A stretch of 64,000 nucleotides of DNA from Liriodendron chinense. Taxonomy: Eukaryota > Streptophyta > Magnoliopsida > Magnoliales > Magnoliaceae. The notes under the pieces were generated by a model. The model did no database searches and had not been told where the DNA came from. It saw nothing but the letters and a program-made list of their open reading frames with translations. The translations under genes and the position numbers were made by a program. Below, piece after piece: positions 24,801 through 33,700 of this stretch (the stretch's first letter is position 1; each line of letters opens with the position of its first letter). The stretch spans positions 310,001 to 374,000 of the forward strand of contig PVNU02003892.1 in the NCBI GenBank assembly GCA_003013855.2. Direction: 5' to 3'.

Positions 24801-27551
24801 ATACCAGTATCTGCAAGAAGAGGCCTACCTGTCCTGGTAGATCCTCAGGGTCTGCTACTGAGCATACCGGTAGGTTGCACTATATCTTTTGAAGAGGAAT
24901 ATGATGCACAGTTTATTGGACACAAGTTCCCATCGGAGCACATGGAAGACGTGTACAAGGTTCAGACATCACATTTGTTGGGCCCCACGTATATGAGCCA
25001 TGACCTGAAAACATGCCACTTGGACACTCACAAGTTCTAACAACATGACTGCAACAAGGAAAAAAAATTTGGTGCTGATCATTTTTTTCCCTCAAATCAA
25101 GTGGATGGGATTGTCCACAAGGTTTGATTTCTGGATCATGGCCCATCAGTGGTCAAGATCCTGTATATATTTGCATGTGTGCTTTGGGAACTTGTGTGAG
25201 ATATGGTGTGCAATAAAATGGCTGAAATTAGCATTCATCCTTTTTGAAGTTTTAACTTTGTTATGTGAGAAATAGCTTCAGAGCAACCAAAGTTGCCAAA
25301 TATTGATAGGAAAAAAAAAAAAGCACATAGTTATTGAACTCCTTCCTAAGAAAGGGTTCCATTATCAAATGCAAAGGGAGGACATATCCATTACCTGATT
25401 TTCCAGGCATGGTTACGTTGCAAACAGAGACAATCTGAAACTCCCCCACACCCAATCATTTCCAAAACTCTGTGAACAACATAGGTTAGACTCCTAAGTA
25501 GTTTAGTACCATTCTGAAAATGGTGGTGACTCATCCTCTTCACACGTGGACACTGATGTACAGCTACCCAAACCATCCAAATTGTGAGTTCATCATGGAT
25601 GGAGCATATTTCCAAAAGCACACTGTTCTAGCAATCATAACCATCCAATTAATTGCAGTGAAGTGGATGGATAAAAGTAGAATGGTGAGTGGTCCAAATT
25701 TGAGGTAAAAATAAGATGGTTAGTATTATCTTCTCAGTGTAACTTTTCAGTCATGCTTCACCCAATGGAGCATATTTCTAAAAGCACACTGTTCTAGCAA
25801 TCATAACCATCCAATTAATGGCAGTGAAGTGGATGGATAAAAGTAGAATAGTGAGTGGCTCCAAGTAGGATGGTTAGTATTATCTTCTGAGTCTAATTTT
25901 TCAGTCATGCTCCACCTGCAGTTGGGTCAGCAAGTTGGGCAGTCTGGATTCCTGTACAACTATTCAATGTGTAAGATTGAAGAGTCACCGCCATTTTTAT
26001 ATGGTGCTAAACTAACATAGGAGGCCAGTCTGAACAACTCTCTTTGACTTCATGTTGGATTGCTGTTAGATGAACACACAAACATTGAGCCAGTCACCCT
26101 TGGATCTGCCCAGCCACTCAACTGAGACATGGTGAGAGCATCTTAGGCTCATTCTCATATTAGCACCGCATCAAAGAGAAATTGTTCTGCTCAAGTCTTA
26201 ACTACCCCACCACAACCAGCCAGACCCTAGATTACCCTACTGTATCATTTAAATTCAATGGACCATGATCCAGTGGGAGAAGCCAAAGAGCCAAAGGTCT
26301 ACCAGATGGCAATGAAGCTCCCCATATGAACCATAGCCGAGAAGCCCGCATATGGCTTAGGGACATCACCTACATTGCATGACCATTCTCATGGACCAAC
26401 TCAACCTATCCTGTGTTTTATTTTCATCGCTAGGATGTACCATTTGATTGCTGCTTGAAACCATCAATATGCACAACCGGCATGTTAGGATCTGTTCATG
26501 AGAAATTTCTCCGGATTTTATTATTACATCTACAATTATCGGGTTTTATTTGAAGGCATTACTGAGAAAAAAGATTGTTGGGGAATATGCTATTTCTTAT
26601 GGATTCTCAGTCAACAGATTGTACCTCTTCTTCAACTGGTGGTTTCAGCCCATTCAGAAAATTCTGCAAACAGAATGCCACTTTAGGTTGCATTTGGATT
26701 CAAAATTAAATCGAATTGCAAGTCAGTTCATGAAGAGGAAATGCCCAAAATGTAATGAAATCTCCATGTACACATGATGTTGAAGTTGTCAAATTGCATT
26801 ATATAATGTAATTGCAACAATGAGCCAAATCCCCTAATAGATTGCCCAGAACGTGGGATTAGGTGGTGTCGAATTGCATTTGATCCCATGCAAATTCCAT
26901 CCTGAGTCTGGAATGATGGGAAGGATTGGATTAATCCAGGTATGGTATCATCCAGTCCCAAAAGTAGATACCAGGGTATTTTTGGTGGATTTCGAAATCC
27001 ACTACATTTGTGGGTCCCACATTGATGCATGTTTTTTATCCTTGTCATCCATCCATATGTGCCTGTTACACGTGACATTCGAGTTGCATATGCTTACAGG
27101 TGACTAGCATCAGTTGTGAATCTGGTCCATTGATACAATTCCATGTTCCCCCAAACACTGATTTCGCTCAATACAGTGTTTTTCCCAAGGAAAGAATTTG
27201 ATCCCAATCGAGGTATTGGACAGTCAAAATACCATGGTATTTCTAGACATGCCATCTTTGTGCAATTCCATACCATTTAATCCTATTTAATAGTGTAAAT
27301 TCCGTCTAATGCAATTCCATATCATTTAATCCCGCGAACCAAACAGGAAAAGTCCATTCCAAGGGAATTTAGTACTTTCTGTTGGAATCTACAGTGTGGA
27401 TGAAGGAATTTAGAATCTGTACTTTTGGGTCTCACAGGTTTTGTTTTCTTTCTTTCAGAGCATTTGCTTCAAGCACTGCCCTTATCTATCGGCTCTTGCC
27501 ATATTCAAGCCAAGAGTACCACTTGGGGGAGGTTATAGTTCATACATCTGA
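3558..27551 (+). CDS. RSY3: tRNA(Ile)-lysidine synthase, plastid type (TilS/RSY3), 11 exons
   Basis: Converts C34 of tRNA-Ile(CAU) to lysidine, so the tRNA reads AUA. In plants the enzyme works in plastids. Exons read from the sequence: 3558-3741, 13369-13563, 13645-13729, 15721-15796, 16509-16685, 17671-17773, 18061-18170, 21413-21502, 21666-21746, 24006-24869, 27459-27551. All junctions are GT-AG and in phase, giving 2058 nt (685 aa), close to the Arabidopsis protein as I remember it. The PP-loop ATPase motif SGGPDS is at residues 66-71, split from the start codon by intron 1 (IALGVSGGPDS is restored exactly on splicing). HHADDQ is at 175-180, followed by LRLSRNSGILGLAGM and FVRNRIRMSL. The N-terminus is basic and Ser/Pro-rich with few acids, like a transit peptide. 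The last exon encodes FKPRVPLGGGYSSYI before TGA. The alternative of reading through the donor at 24870 to a stop at 25040 gives a tail I do not recognise. The gene converges with the PMP22-type gene. Confidence 0.93.
3748..3798 (+). repeat. (CT)n microsatellite at the intron 1 donor
   Basis: About 25 perfect CT units begin six bases after the exon 1 donor GT at 3742. They lie in the intron, not in the coding sequence. Confidence 0.9.
4264..5072 (+). pseudogene. L1-type LINE reverse transcriptase fragment (+)
   Basis: Broken plus-strand reading includes LWLKLGDKNTKFVHAM (about 4470-4520) and, near 4925-5070, DFQPISVPYKIVAKLLVSRF followed by VISKSQVAFVDGRQIVDSAL. These are hallmark segments of plant L1-type LINE reverse transcriptases. 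Frameshifts and stops show that it is dead. It stops abruptly at a T-run (5070-5082), where a LINE of the opposite orientation begins. Confidence 0.75.
5965..6666. mobile_element. Pack-type hAT-like TIR element carrying PPR fragments
   Basis: The ends are inverted repeats, TAGAGTTGTACACGAGTCGA on the left and TAGAGTAGTACACAAACCGA on the right (read from the other strand). They are flanked by an imperfect 8-bp target duplication, TTTCCGAT (5957-5964) and TTTCTGAC (6667-6674). Subterminal regions are rich in GGCTCGGCTCGG / GAGTCGAGTCGAG. The core (about 6120-6460) is a duplicated PPR gene fragment. The 702-bp length, 8-bp duplication and TA-rich TIR suggest a non-autonomous hAT element. No transposase is present. 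Confidence 0.7.
6124..6460 (-). pseudogene. Captured PPR (PLS-type) gene fragment, two tandem copies
   Basis: The minus strand encodes TVATLIHAYGKCSTSKGAHK then VFDEMPHRAV, and again TVAALIHVHGKCSTLEGARN then VFDKMPQRAIDVISWTALIS. These match the S/L motif style of PLS-class PPR proteins (LIDMYGKCG..EDARKVFDEMP..VVSWNALI). The copies are offset by 158 bp. The fragment does not match the P-class PPR gene at 53-58 kb, so it came from elsewhere. It has no start or full domain and is not a working gene. Confidence 0.7.
7620..9330 (+). pseudogene. Ty1/copia pol remnant
   Basis: A plus-strand reading with frame breaks includes KWVFIVNYKPNGKVERNKAR (about 8190-8250), LDVKNAFLCCDLQEAYVASP and VCKLHEAIYGLKQSPRA (8347-8500), a degraded DD region (8570-8640), GLCR-like and CTDADLARSLTNK segments (9045-9090, RNase H start), and a copia C-terminal segment near 9270-9330. 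The order RT then RNase H is typical of Ty1/copia. It belongs to the element bounded by the LTRs at 4010 and 11367, or to a nested relative. Confidence 0.75.
9906..10275 (+). repeat. Exact-period tandem duplication, 2 x 185 bp
   Basis: Copy 1 is 9906-10090 and copy 2 is 10091-10275, with about five substitutions (for example TTTCCGC/TTTCCAC and AAGCGCAT/AAGTGCAT). Both copies contain CCACGTGTAC. The same sequence family occurs inverted at about 45100-45185 and, more diverged, at 260-520. The duplication is much younger than the surrounding sequence. Confidence 0.85.
10690..11366 (+). repeat. Copia-like LTR/leader fragment (uncertain)
   Basis: CATCTTGAGGGGAAGTGTAT at 10722-10741 resembles a copia polypurine tract followed by a TG LTR start. 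A pyrimidine-rich stretch (10855-10930) and CTAATATCGTGTC (10936-10948), a weak primer-site-like word, follow. There is no coding match. It may be a second copia insertion next to the right LTR at 11367. Confidence 0.35.
11429..12383. mobile_element. TIR element with 8-bp target duplication
   Basis: The element is flanked on both sides by ATACTTAA (11421-11428 and 12384-12391). The ends are inverted: left GGTTTGGGGCCCCAAACCTT then TTAAATGG..GGTGACCTAT, right (other strand) ACATCCCCAAACCTTTTAAA then TGG..GGTTGACCTAT. Inner arms share GAACCATTCATTCATTCAT and GGAGCAAGCCA. It sits inside the copia LTR. Without its own nested insertion it is about 490 bp. Non-coding; superfamily unresolved. Confidence 0.75.
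11836..12291. mobile_element. hAT-type MITE nested in the TIR element
   Basis: TIRs are CAATGTTTTAAATAGC (left) and CAGTGTTTTAAATAGC (right, other strand). They are flanked by a perfect 8-bp duplication GTTCAGAT (11828-11835 and 12292-12299). An 8-bp duplication with CAGTG-type ends is diagnostic of hAT elements. The interior is AT-rich with GTAGCGTGTAG / CTACGCTACGTAGC words at the margins. 456 bp, no transposase. Confidence 0.85.
12502..13368 (+). other. Remainder of TilS intron 1, no feature recognised
   Basis: The last 870 bases of intron 1 contain no recognisable coding or repeat structure. The acceptor TCTGTTTGCAG is at 13358-13368. Confidence 0.6.
14396..15475 (-). mobile_element. LTR and primer-binding site of a minus-strand LTR retrotransposon
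   Basis: On the minus strand TTTGGTATCAAAACATGAGC (14415-14396) matches the initiator-Met tRNA primer site TGGTATCAGAGC. It lies directly downstream of an LTR-like block (about 14420-15470) with a TATA-type TTATATATAC and a CAGGTAAGTT splice-donor-like word. The LTR has a GC-rich patch with two palindromes, GTCGGACGGTCCGAC (15252-15266) and GTCGGACCGTCCGAC (15276-15290). Internal coding sequence is absent, so the element is truncated. It lies in TilS intron 3. Confidence 0.6.
15797..17670 (+). other. TilS introns 4 and 5, simple sequence only
   Basis: Outside exon 5 (16509-16685) this stretch has T-rich intron sequence and one A-run of about 29 bases (around 17131-17157), which could be the tail of an old retroposon. 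Nothing else was recognised. Confidence 0.6.
18255..19255 (-). mobile_element. LTR-like block with GC-rich palindromes (solo LTR candidate)
   Basis: Organisation matches the block at 14396-15475: a minus-strand CCAGGTAATC donor-like word, an AT-rich body, and a GC island (18891-19014) with repeats of TCGGGCGCTCGGTCGGGCGC and the palindrome TTCGGGCGCCCGAA (18971-18984). It also shares the words CAAAATACCCC and ATGTGGGGYCTTC with the LTR at 60.4-61.7 kb. No coding domain or clear primer site is attached. It lies in TilS intron 7. Confidence 0.5.
19256..20880. repeat. TilS intron 7, unrecognised repeat-like DNA with a 90-bp duplication
   Basis: Contains two tandem copies of a 90-bp unit (20541-20630 and 20631-20720). 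TGTTATCAAAGCC on the minus strand (about 20779-20767) resembles a retrotransposon primer site, and an A-run follows at 20858-20870. A 158-codon minus-strand frame (19653-20129) has no family I recognise. Probably a decayed minus-strand retroelement. Confidence 0.35.
21905..22760 (-). pseudogene. LINE C-terminus with RNase H-like domain (-)
   Basis: Across stops and shifts the minus strand reads YGLWKEQNKKEF, then LGPAGMGGIIHD (compare GNPGPAGIGGVLRD), SSEAEIRSL (compare SNEAEALAL), a DSSNAI-like segment, and NRNMGFSHIFPEGNF (compare VSFSHIPREAN). This order fits the RNase H domain at the end of plant L1-type LINEs. The 3' side at 21910-22000 starts with T-rich sequence on the minus strand. 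It sits in TilS intron 9. Confidence 0.6.
23640..23891 (+). mobile_element. 3' end of an L1-type LINE with poly(A) (+)
   Basis: The plus strand reads LMAVLWAIWGARNQKCFENR then ISEVAEVIKRIEFLIKEWSS and a stop near 23789. This is a typical LINE ORF2 terminus, followed by a T-rich 3' UTR and a 12-base A tail at about 23878-23890. It is strongly 5'-truncated, in the same orientation as TilS, 115 bp before exon 10. Confidence 0.75.
25600..25918 (+). repeat. Tandem duplication, ~165-bp period, in TilS intron 10
   Basis: GGAGCATATTTCCAAAAGCA (about 25600) recurs at about 25766. The match continues through CTGTTCTAGCAATCATAACC, AGTGAAGTGGATGGATAAAA and AGTATTATCTTCT. The copies differ by a handful of substitutions and one short deletion. 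Confidence 0.8.
26687..27345. mobile_element. MITE-like element with GAATTGCATT inverted ends
   Basis: The left end reads GGTTGCATTTGGATTCAAAA then TTAAATCGAATTGCA. The right end, other strand, reads CCTGTTTGGTTCGCGGGATT then AAATGATATGGAATTGCATT. A related end (CCCTGTTTGGAACCGGGATT then AAATGTCATTGAATTGCATT) lies at 46498-46540. Non-coding. Confidence 0.45.
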
Positions 27552-30500
27552 TATCCTAAGTGAGGAAATTATTCAGTTCCAGTTCAGGTACTTGCACTTG
27601 AAAAGGCTTATGTAATTATTGTAAATGTTTCTATCTAATGATAGCAACAGAAAGCTGTTGACTGGCCCATCAGAGCAGCATCACAAGTGGATGCTGGAGT
27701 TGTAGTTGATGCTGAATTTCGAAATGGGTGCTTGTGTGTCTATCTTGAGATGGTTATGTTGGCATTCATATACATTCACATACATGAAGTGCACCAGTTA
27801 ATAGAACGTGGATCTATTTTACCAAGCACATTCATTTCAGCAATGTTAAACCATTCAATTGAAGATTTCCGGCGGATCCGAAGCTTGTTCAATGTGAAGA
27901 AAGGGTGCAGATTCTACAGTCCCAATCTTCTGGATTAGTGATTTGGCATGTCAGATTTGAACCATTGGTCTTGGAGGTTCGAAAAGGTAGACAACTGCAC
28001 AGGTGGGTCTCATGGTTTGGTGATCCAAATCATTGATCTGATTGGTGGGATGTAATGCGGATGGATCATGCCCCAAATGTATCCTCAGTGGGACAATCCT
28101 AACCCTTAACTTGTTTGTTGGTAACTGGAAACATATGGTTCCAGTGAAGAAAAGAAATGCATCAAGGGACCACATCCAACCGGAAAAAGACCAAGGCCAA
28201 AGAATGAATGGCTAGGGTCCTCCAACGTGGATGATTTATTTATTTATTTATTGGACGGGGTCCATTAACAGTTGCCCATCAAAGGTCTGCATCAATGAAC
28301 GATTGACCCCACTTGTATGAACCAAAAACCCGAGGATATTGTGCATTGCATATCCTCTGGTTAAGCATCATTGTAATTCCTGAATGAATTTGAAATTCAG
28401 TGTGTTGAATGTTTTATTTTATTTTCACCGGTGTCGACTGTTTTAGCATTGGAGAATGACATGATAGTGTCAACCTTTGTGGATGTCACGGCAGGTGTGC
28501 CCTTCGATATTAGGCCATGGGGCGGGGCCAAAATCAGACGTGCACCATTGATTGTTGTGTGGGAGCCACCATGGTTTGCATATACAATCCCATACATTCA
28601 TCAGACGTCTTGCCAGGATAAAGAGTTAAAATCGGGTCATTCAAGATTCCAGTTGGCCACACCTGATGTAGAGGAGGTCAGCTCTACATGATGAAGAAGG
28701 ACCAACAAAAGGACCCACGGAAGACCTCAAAGGAAGAGTTAAATGTCAGCAAACAGGAGGAAATCCAGAGCATGACGAGACAACCACCATCCAGGAGAGT
28801 CCATCTCTCTCGACTGTCCAGGACCGATTGCGACTGGTTGGCCAACCTGACAACTGGTCATCCAACCAGTTGAATTAACAACCAGAGAGGGCTGAGCTCT
28901 CTGGACAGTTGTGGTCCATTTTTGACCGGTTGGCACTAGTGCTCTGGACAATTGTGGTCCATTTTTGACCGGTTGGCACTAGCACAGATGCATGCACAAA
29001 CTTGCTTTTTTTGAGATGTTTGTTTCCGTTTTGGTTTCATTTTCTTTCATAGTACAATTAGGACTCCTTGGTTGCATAGATTAGGGTTTGAGGGTGTATT
29101 TAAGCTTGCTTTGATTTAGTTTTATAACATTATTCAATATTTTAATACAATTCTCTGAGTTTATCTCTGTTACTTGTGTTCTTCAAGTGCCCCTTGAGAA
29201 ATCAAGGAAGATCAGTTGAGGATCCCAGATAGATCCTTGGATTTGGATCAGTTATCCTACAAGAAAGATGGGGATCGATCCTGTCCCACCTACGGCTGGG
29301 CCAACACCTAGTGTATTTAGAGGTTTAAGGCATGACTTCATGCTGTTCCCTGTGGTGTGGCCTGCCTGAGTTTTGGATCAGCCTAATTTTTGGGCCCCAG
29401 CATGGTCCACATGATGGATGGACTGGGTGCCTGGCACATATAATGGTGGGGCCCATAAAGATTGACAGTACCATGACTAATGGTAGTGTCAGCGCAACTA
29501 AATCGTTCTCCTTAAAATTTATGCTGGCATTTTGGGGTGCTGGGGTTCTCTGTAAATCTGTGAAGCATAAATGAATCTTTTGTTCACATGCAATTAGCAT
29601 CTGGTTGCCTTTAACCATTGCAAAGGAAGAAAACATGAATCTTTCGTGCATCTGCATGCTAATGGCAAACAAGCTCCTGTTGAATGTGGGACATAAATGG
29701 CCTTTGAATGGTCCTCGGGTTTCGGAAGTAGCTTTCAAATGCATGCTGATCCTGTTCCGTCTCTCAACTCGCTTGTGATTTTGGGCAGAAGAGGTCAGAA
29801 ATGCCAGCCTTCTTAAAGTGGATTCCATTCTCCAAGCCACCCCAAACACCAAGCATGCTAAGTACACGTGTGAAACAACAATTCTGAAGAGCAACCAAAA
29901 CACTACCTAGAATATAAGCTTGAACTCGGTTCAAATCCCTTAACTCCCGTCTTCAAACAAATCCATGCTGGCATTTCGCTTCTAGAGATCTTTTACTGTT
30001 GGTTACAAAAGTCGTTCTTGCCACTGAGTGGACAGGCAACGGTTCAACAGATAGAAGTTGGACTAGCAAAAATGGGCTTATCTTCCCAGGAGCTTACTTG
30101 CATGGATGAAGGTTTAGCACCTCAATGTCTGCCCTCTGTCGCTTGGGAAGTAGTATGTTAAAGGGCTTGGGTTGTTGGACCATTGAAGCAGTGCATGAGC
30201 TGGGTTCAGAACATCTGGGGTGGATGAAATACAAGATTAAAAAAAGAAGAAGAAGAAGAAGAAGAAGAACCCCATTAAATGCCTGACTATTTGGATTAAA
30301 AAAAAAATACACATTTTGAGAATGCAGAGCTTCGCGGTTCAAATCATTTCCTAAAACCCAACTTAAGTATCAGTTCAAATCACTTCATAAAAACCCAACT
30401 AAGTACCAACTACCAACGTTAGCATATCAGGTTCTCCCAGAAACCTCTCATCTGTACTGTACATGAACTTGATAGCCAACAAAGAAGGGCACTGCCCAAT

Positions 30501-30753
30501 GTCTAATTTACCATCTGGCCTTTATCTTAGAGTTTTCATCATGATGGAGCCTGCATAGAATACAAAAAATCTTCAAAACAGTTCAAATAACTTCCCATGA
30601 ATCCCAACATAAAAAACCCCATGTGGCATTTCAGTGGTCTTCGAGAGAAATCTCACATCTACACTTATCTTGACATGTAATTGCATTGGACCAACAAAGT
30701 AAGGAAATGGAGGGTGGTTGTGAAAGATACAAAATAAGGGCAATAAATGGCCA
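27552..30753. other. Intergenic space between convergent genes
   Basis: Starts with the TilS 3' UTR and ends with the PMP22-type 3' UTR (minus strand). Inside are a 43-bp tandem duplication (28899-28984), an LTR-like AT-rich stretch (about 29000-29250), an ATTT repeat (28232-28252) and an AAG repeat (30243-30268). The 192-codon minus-strand frame at 29325-29903 and shorter frames match nothing I know. No gene is called here. Confidence 0.5.
28899..28984 (+). repeat. 43-bp tandem duplication
   Basis: CTCTGGACAGTTGTGGTCCA (28899) and CTCTGGACAATTGTGGTCCA (28942) each continue through TTTTTGACCGGTTGGCACTA. One substitution is seen in the first 40 bases, so the duplication is recent. Confidence 0.9.
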
Positions 30754-33700
30754 TCAACCCTGGCTCTCTTCTTCTTCCAAGGCCAGAAAAGATGTAAACC
30801 ACCGCTTCCATGGAGCATCCTCCTGTTGTTCAAGCCATGACAAAAACGCGCTGTCCAACAAGCAAAATATATTTACATACAGAAGTTGGTATTTCACTGG
30901 TATGTACCGGAAGTTCGCAAACTGGACAAGAGGCCATATCCCACCCTCTAAAACTAAGGCTGGGATGAAATCCCTCTTCACATCTTCCTTCACCTGGTCC
31001 ACACTCTTCCCGGCAGAGAGCCCCATGTATGTGAAAAAAACGAATAGATCCAAAGGCCCGAAAATAATCCCGTCCATGGCCACTTTTGTAGTCACAAACC
31101 GCATTGATTTGGGTTGCAGGTGAAGTCGATGTCTTATTAATCGATCCAAGCCCTCATACCTGTGAAACAAGGAAATAAGAATCTATCATGCAAAACCTGG
31201 CCTTTTCTTTTTCTCCTCAGGCTATGTTTAGACACATGTATTCTAAGGGAAAAGAAAGGAAAATATATGATTAGGCAATGATTGTTTCCATGAGTACTAT
31301 TGAAACATGGATTCCATCTTTATGAGTCTTTTTTAGATAATAAGTAAAACTCTTATATTTGTGAGACAAAGGTCACCTAATTTCTTATGCTAGAGAATCC
31401 AAACTATGGAAAAGTGCAATGAGTTATTTGTGTTTTCTTTGCTATCCAAATATCTCAAATTGTAAAATCAATGGAAAACATTTTCCATTTCCATTGATTT
31501 CCATGAAACTGGTGATATCCAAACATGCCCTCAGATCATAATGTGAATTAAATTGGTTAAAGCATGTGCCTAACTTGCTCAACTATTCTTTCCTGTCACC
31601 ATTAAAATATGCAACCTAAATTCTTCTAGAGTTTCAACAAAATTCATAACGCTGTAGGCATGCATTCAGACAATCCATGCCGGAATTAGGAGAAAAACAG
31701 GAAACTATCTTCTTTTGCCCCCCTTCTTTCCTTTCGGTATCATCTATGAAGGTCGGGATTGGTACTCCAGAGTACCAGAGTTGGGAACTCCAGTTCAAAT
31801 ACCATGGCATGATAGATGTTTTAAACAACATGTACTACATTAGTGACATCAAACCCACTCTTTTGGCAATGACATCCCCCATGCTGTACAAGGTTCAAAT
31901 ACCACATAGCATTGGAACAACTTTGGGTCTCAGATGGCATTAGTTACACAGTTCTGACGTACTTCTCATCGAGTTATACTTTTCTACATATTGTGCTTTT
32001 TTTAAAGAATAAAATTTTTCTTATAAAACATCATTACTTTATGGATAAGCTGGCATGTCCGTATAAGGTTCATATACCATGCAGGTGCCATTTACACAGT
32101 TTTTGGATAGGTTATCTTCAAGATACATTTTACTATATATTATGCTTAGCTAATGAATAAAAGATGTCTTATGAATAACTTCCTTGACTATCATATAAAC
32201 TGTATGTACCTACTGTTACCTCATTCTATTATTCAAAAGGATGGGAAGAATGATGAGGATGTTTCCAATAGAATTTGTGGTGGGTGGATGAAGTGGAGAT
32301 GCATCTCTGAAGTGTTGAAAAGACTTTACAAGAGCTACCCAACGGCCTGCCACGCTATACGGAGCAAAGTGTTAGGCAACTAGAAGGCAGGATGAAGAGA
32401 TTGAATATTGCAAAGATAGGAAATGGAGATGGATATTTCATGCTGGTCGATAGCACTCCTAAAGGGTTCTTCAAGTCTTCTAGAGGGCTTTGTCAGGGGG
32501 ACCTGCTATCTCCTTTTCTCTATGTTTGTGGTGGATGTTCTTAGCAGAATGATGGAAAGAGGAGCAGCGATGGGGCTAGTGAATGGTATTCTGGTGGAAA
32601 AAGCATCTTTTCATGTATCTCATCTTCAGTTTGCAGACAATATGATTCTTTTCTGTGATGCTGAGGAAAGTCAGGTTGACAATCTGAGGAAAACTATTCA
32701 GTGTTTTGAGGTGGTGTTGGGCCTCAAGGTAAATATTCACAAAAGAAAAATACTGGGAATCAGGCCACCCGAAGAGGTGGAGAATATGGCAGGGGTGACT
32801 GGGTGTAAGGCAGGTATTCTCCTATCATCATACTTGGGCCCTCATCTGTGCATAGGAAAACATCAGGAAGCATCTATTGGATTAAGATAGTAGAGAGAAT
32901 TGACAGAAAAGTTTCTAGATGGAAAAGTAGATATCTTTAGCTTGGGGATTGTGTCACTTTGATAAAAGCAGCTATGCCCGGTTTACTACATCCCTTTCTC
33001 AGTGTCCTGCTAGTGTTATTGGAAGACTGGAAAGAATCAGGCATGACTTCCATTGGCAAGAGGCGGAAAACAAGCACAAATTCCACCTCTTGTCATGGAG
33101 CAAAGCATGCAAACCAATGGAGGAACACAGTGCAGGTATAAGAGATTTAAAATCGATGAATCTTGCTTTGGTCATGGAGATTTCGTTTGGAAGAGGAGAT
33201 TTGGAGACAATTTATTGCCTCGAAATATTGAGAAGAAGCAGGTGGCAATAAATTTCAATTTCGCAGGCTTGTGAGCATCGCTGTGGATCCACTGGTGGTG
33301 GTTGCAAACTTCTTTTCACTTGTGAAAGTGGTAATGCAGTTTGAACTCCCCCATGCTGCAGGAACTTAACAGATGAGAAATGGAGGATATGATTCAGTTG
33401 TTGGATTAGCTGCATAATCATGCTCCGCCATCACTTCTCAGTCTGATCCTTCTATGCGGCAATCCGATCTTCAAGACCTGATGAGGTTAAGGCTCCAATG
33501 GTCTATATTTGGTCTTACAAAGGCCCGAAAATAGTCATTGCCTTTGCTTGCTTGCTTGGTAGGGGTAAGGTCCTTACTGTGGACAACTTTCCGGAAAAGG
33601 CACATGATCAGCCCCAATGTTTTCATTATGTGCTTCAAGGTGGCAGACTCCATGGATCATCTATTTAAGCATTTTCCTAGAGTTGCGTCCTTACTCATGG

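Noticed and set aside
24870..25040. Continuation of TilS exon 10 as the true C-terminus
   Set aside because: A good donor at 24870 connects in phase to an exon at 27459 encoding a family-like ending; the read-through tail has no likeness.
29325..29903. 192-codon minus-strand open frame as a gene
   Set aside because: No recognisable domain, no introns or promoter context, and overlap with GGGCCCA-type repeat words. Most likely chance.
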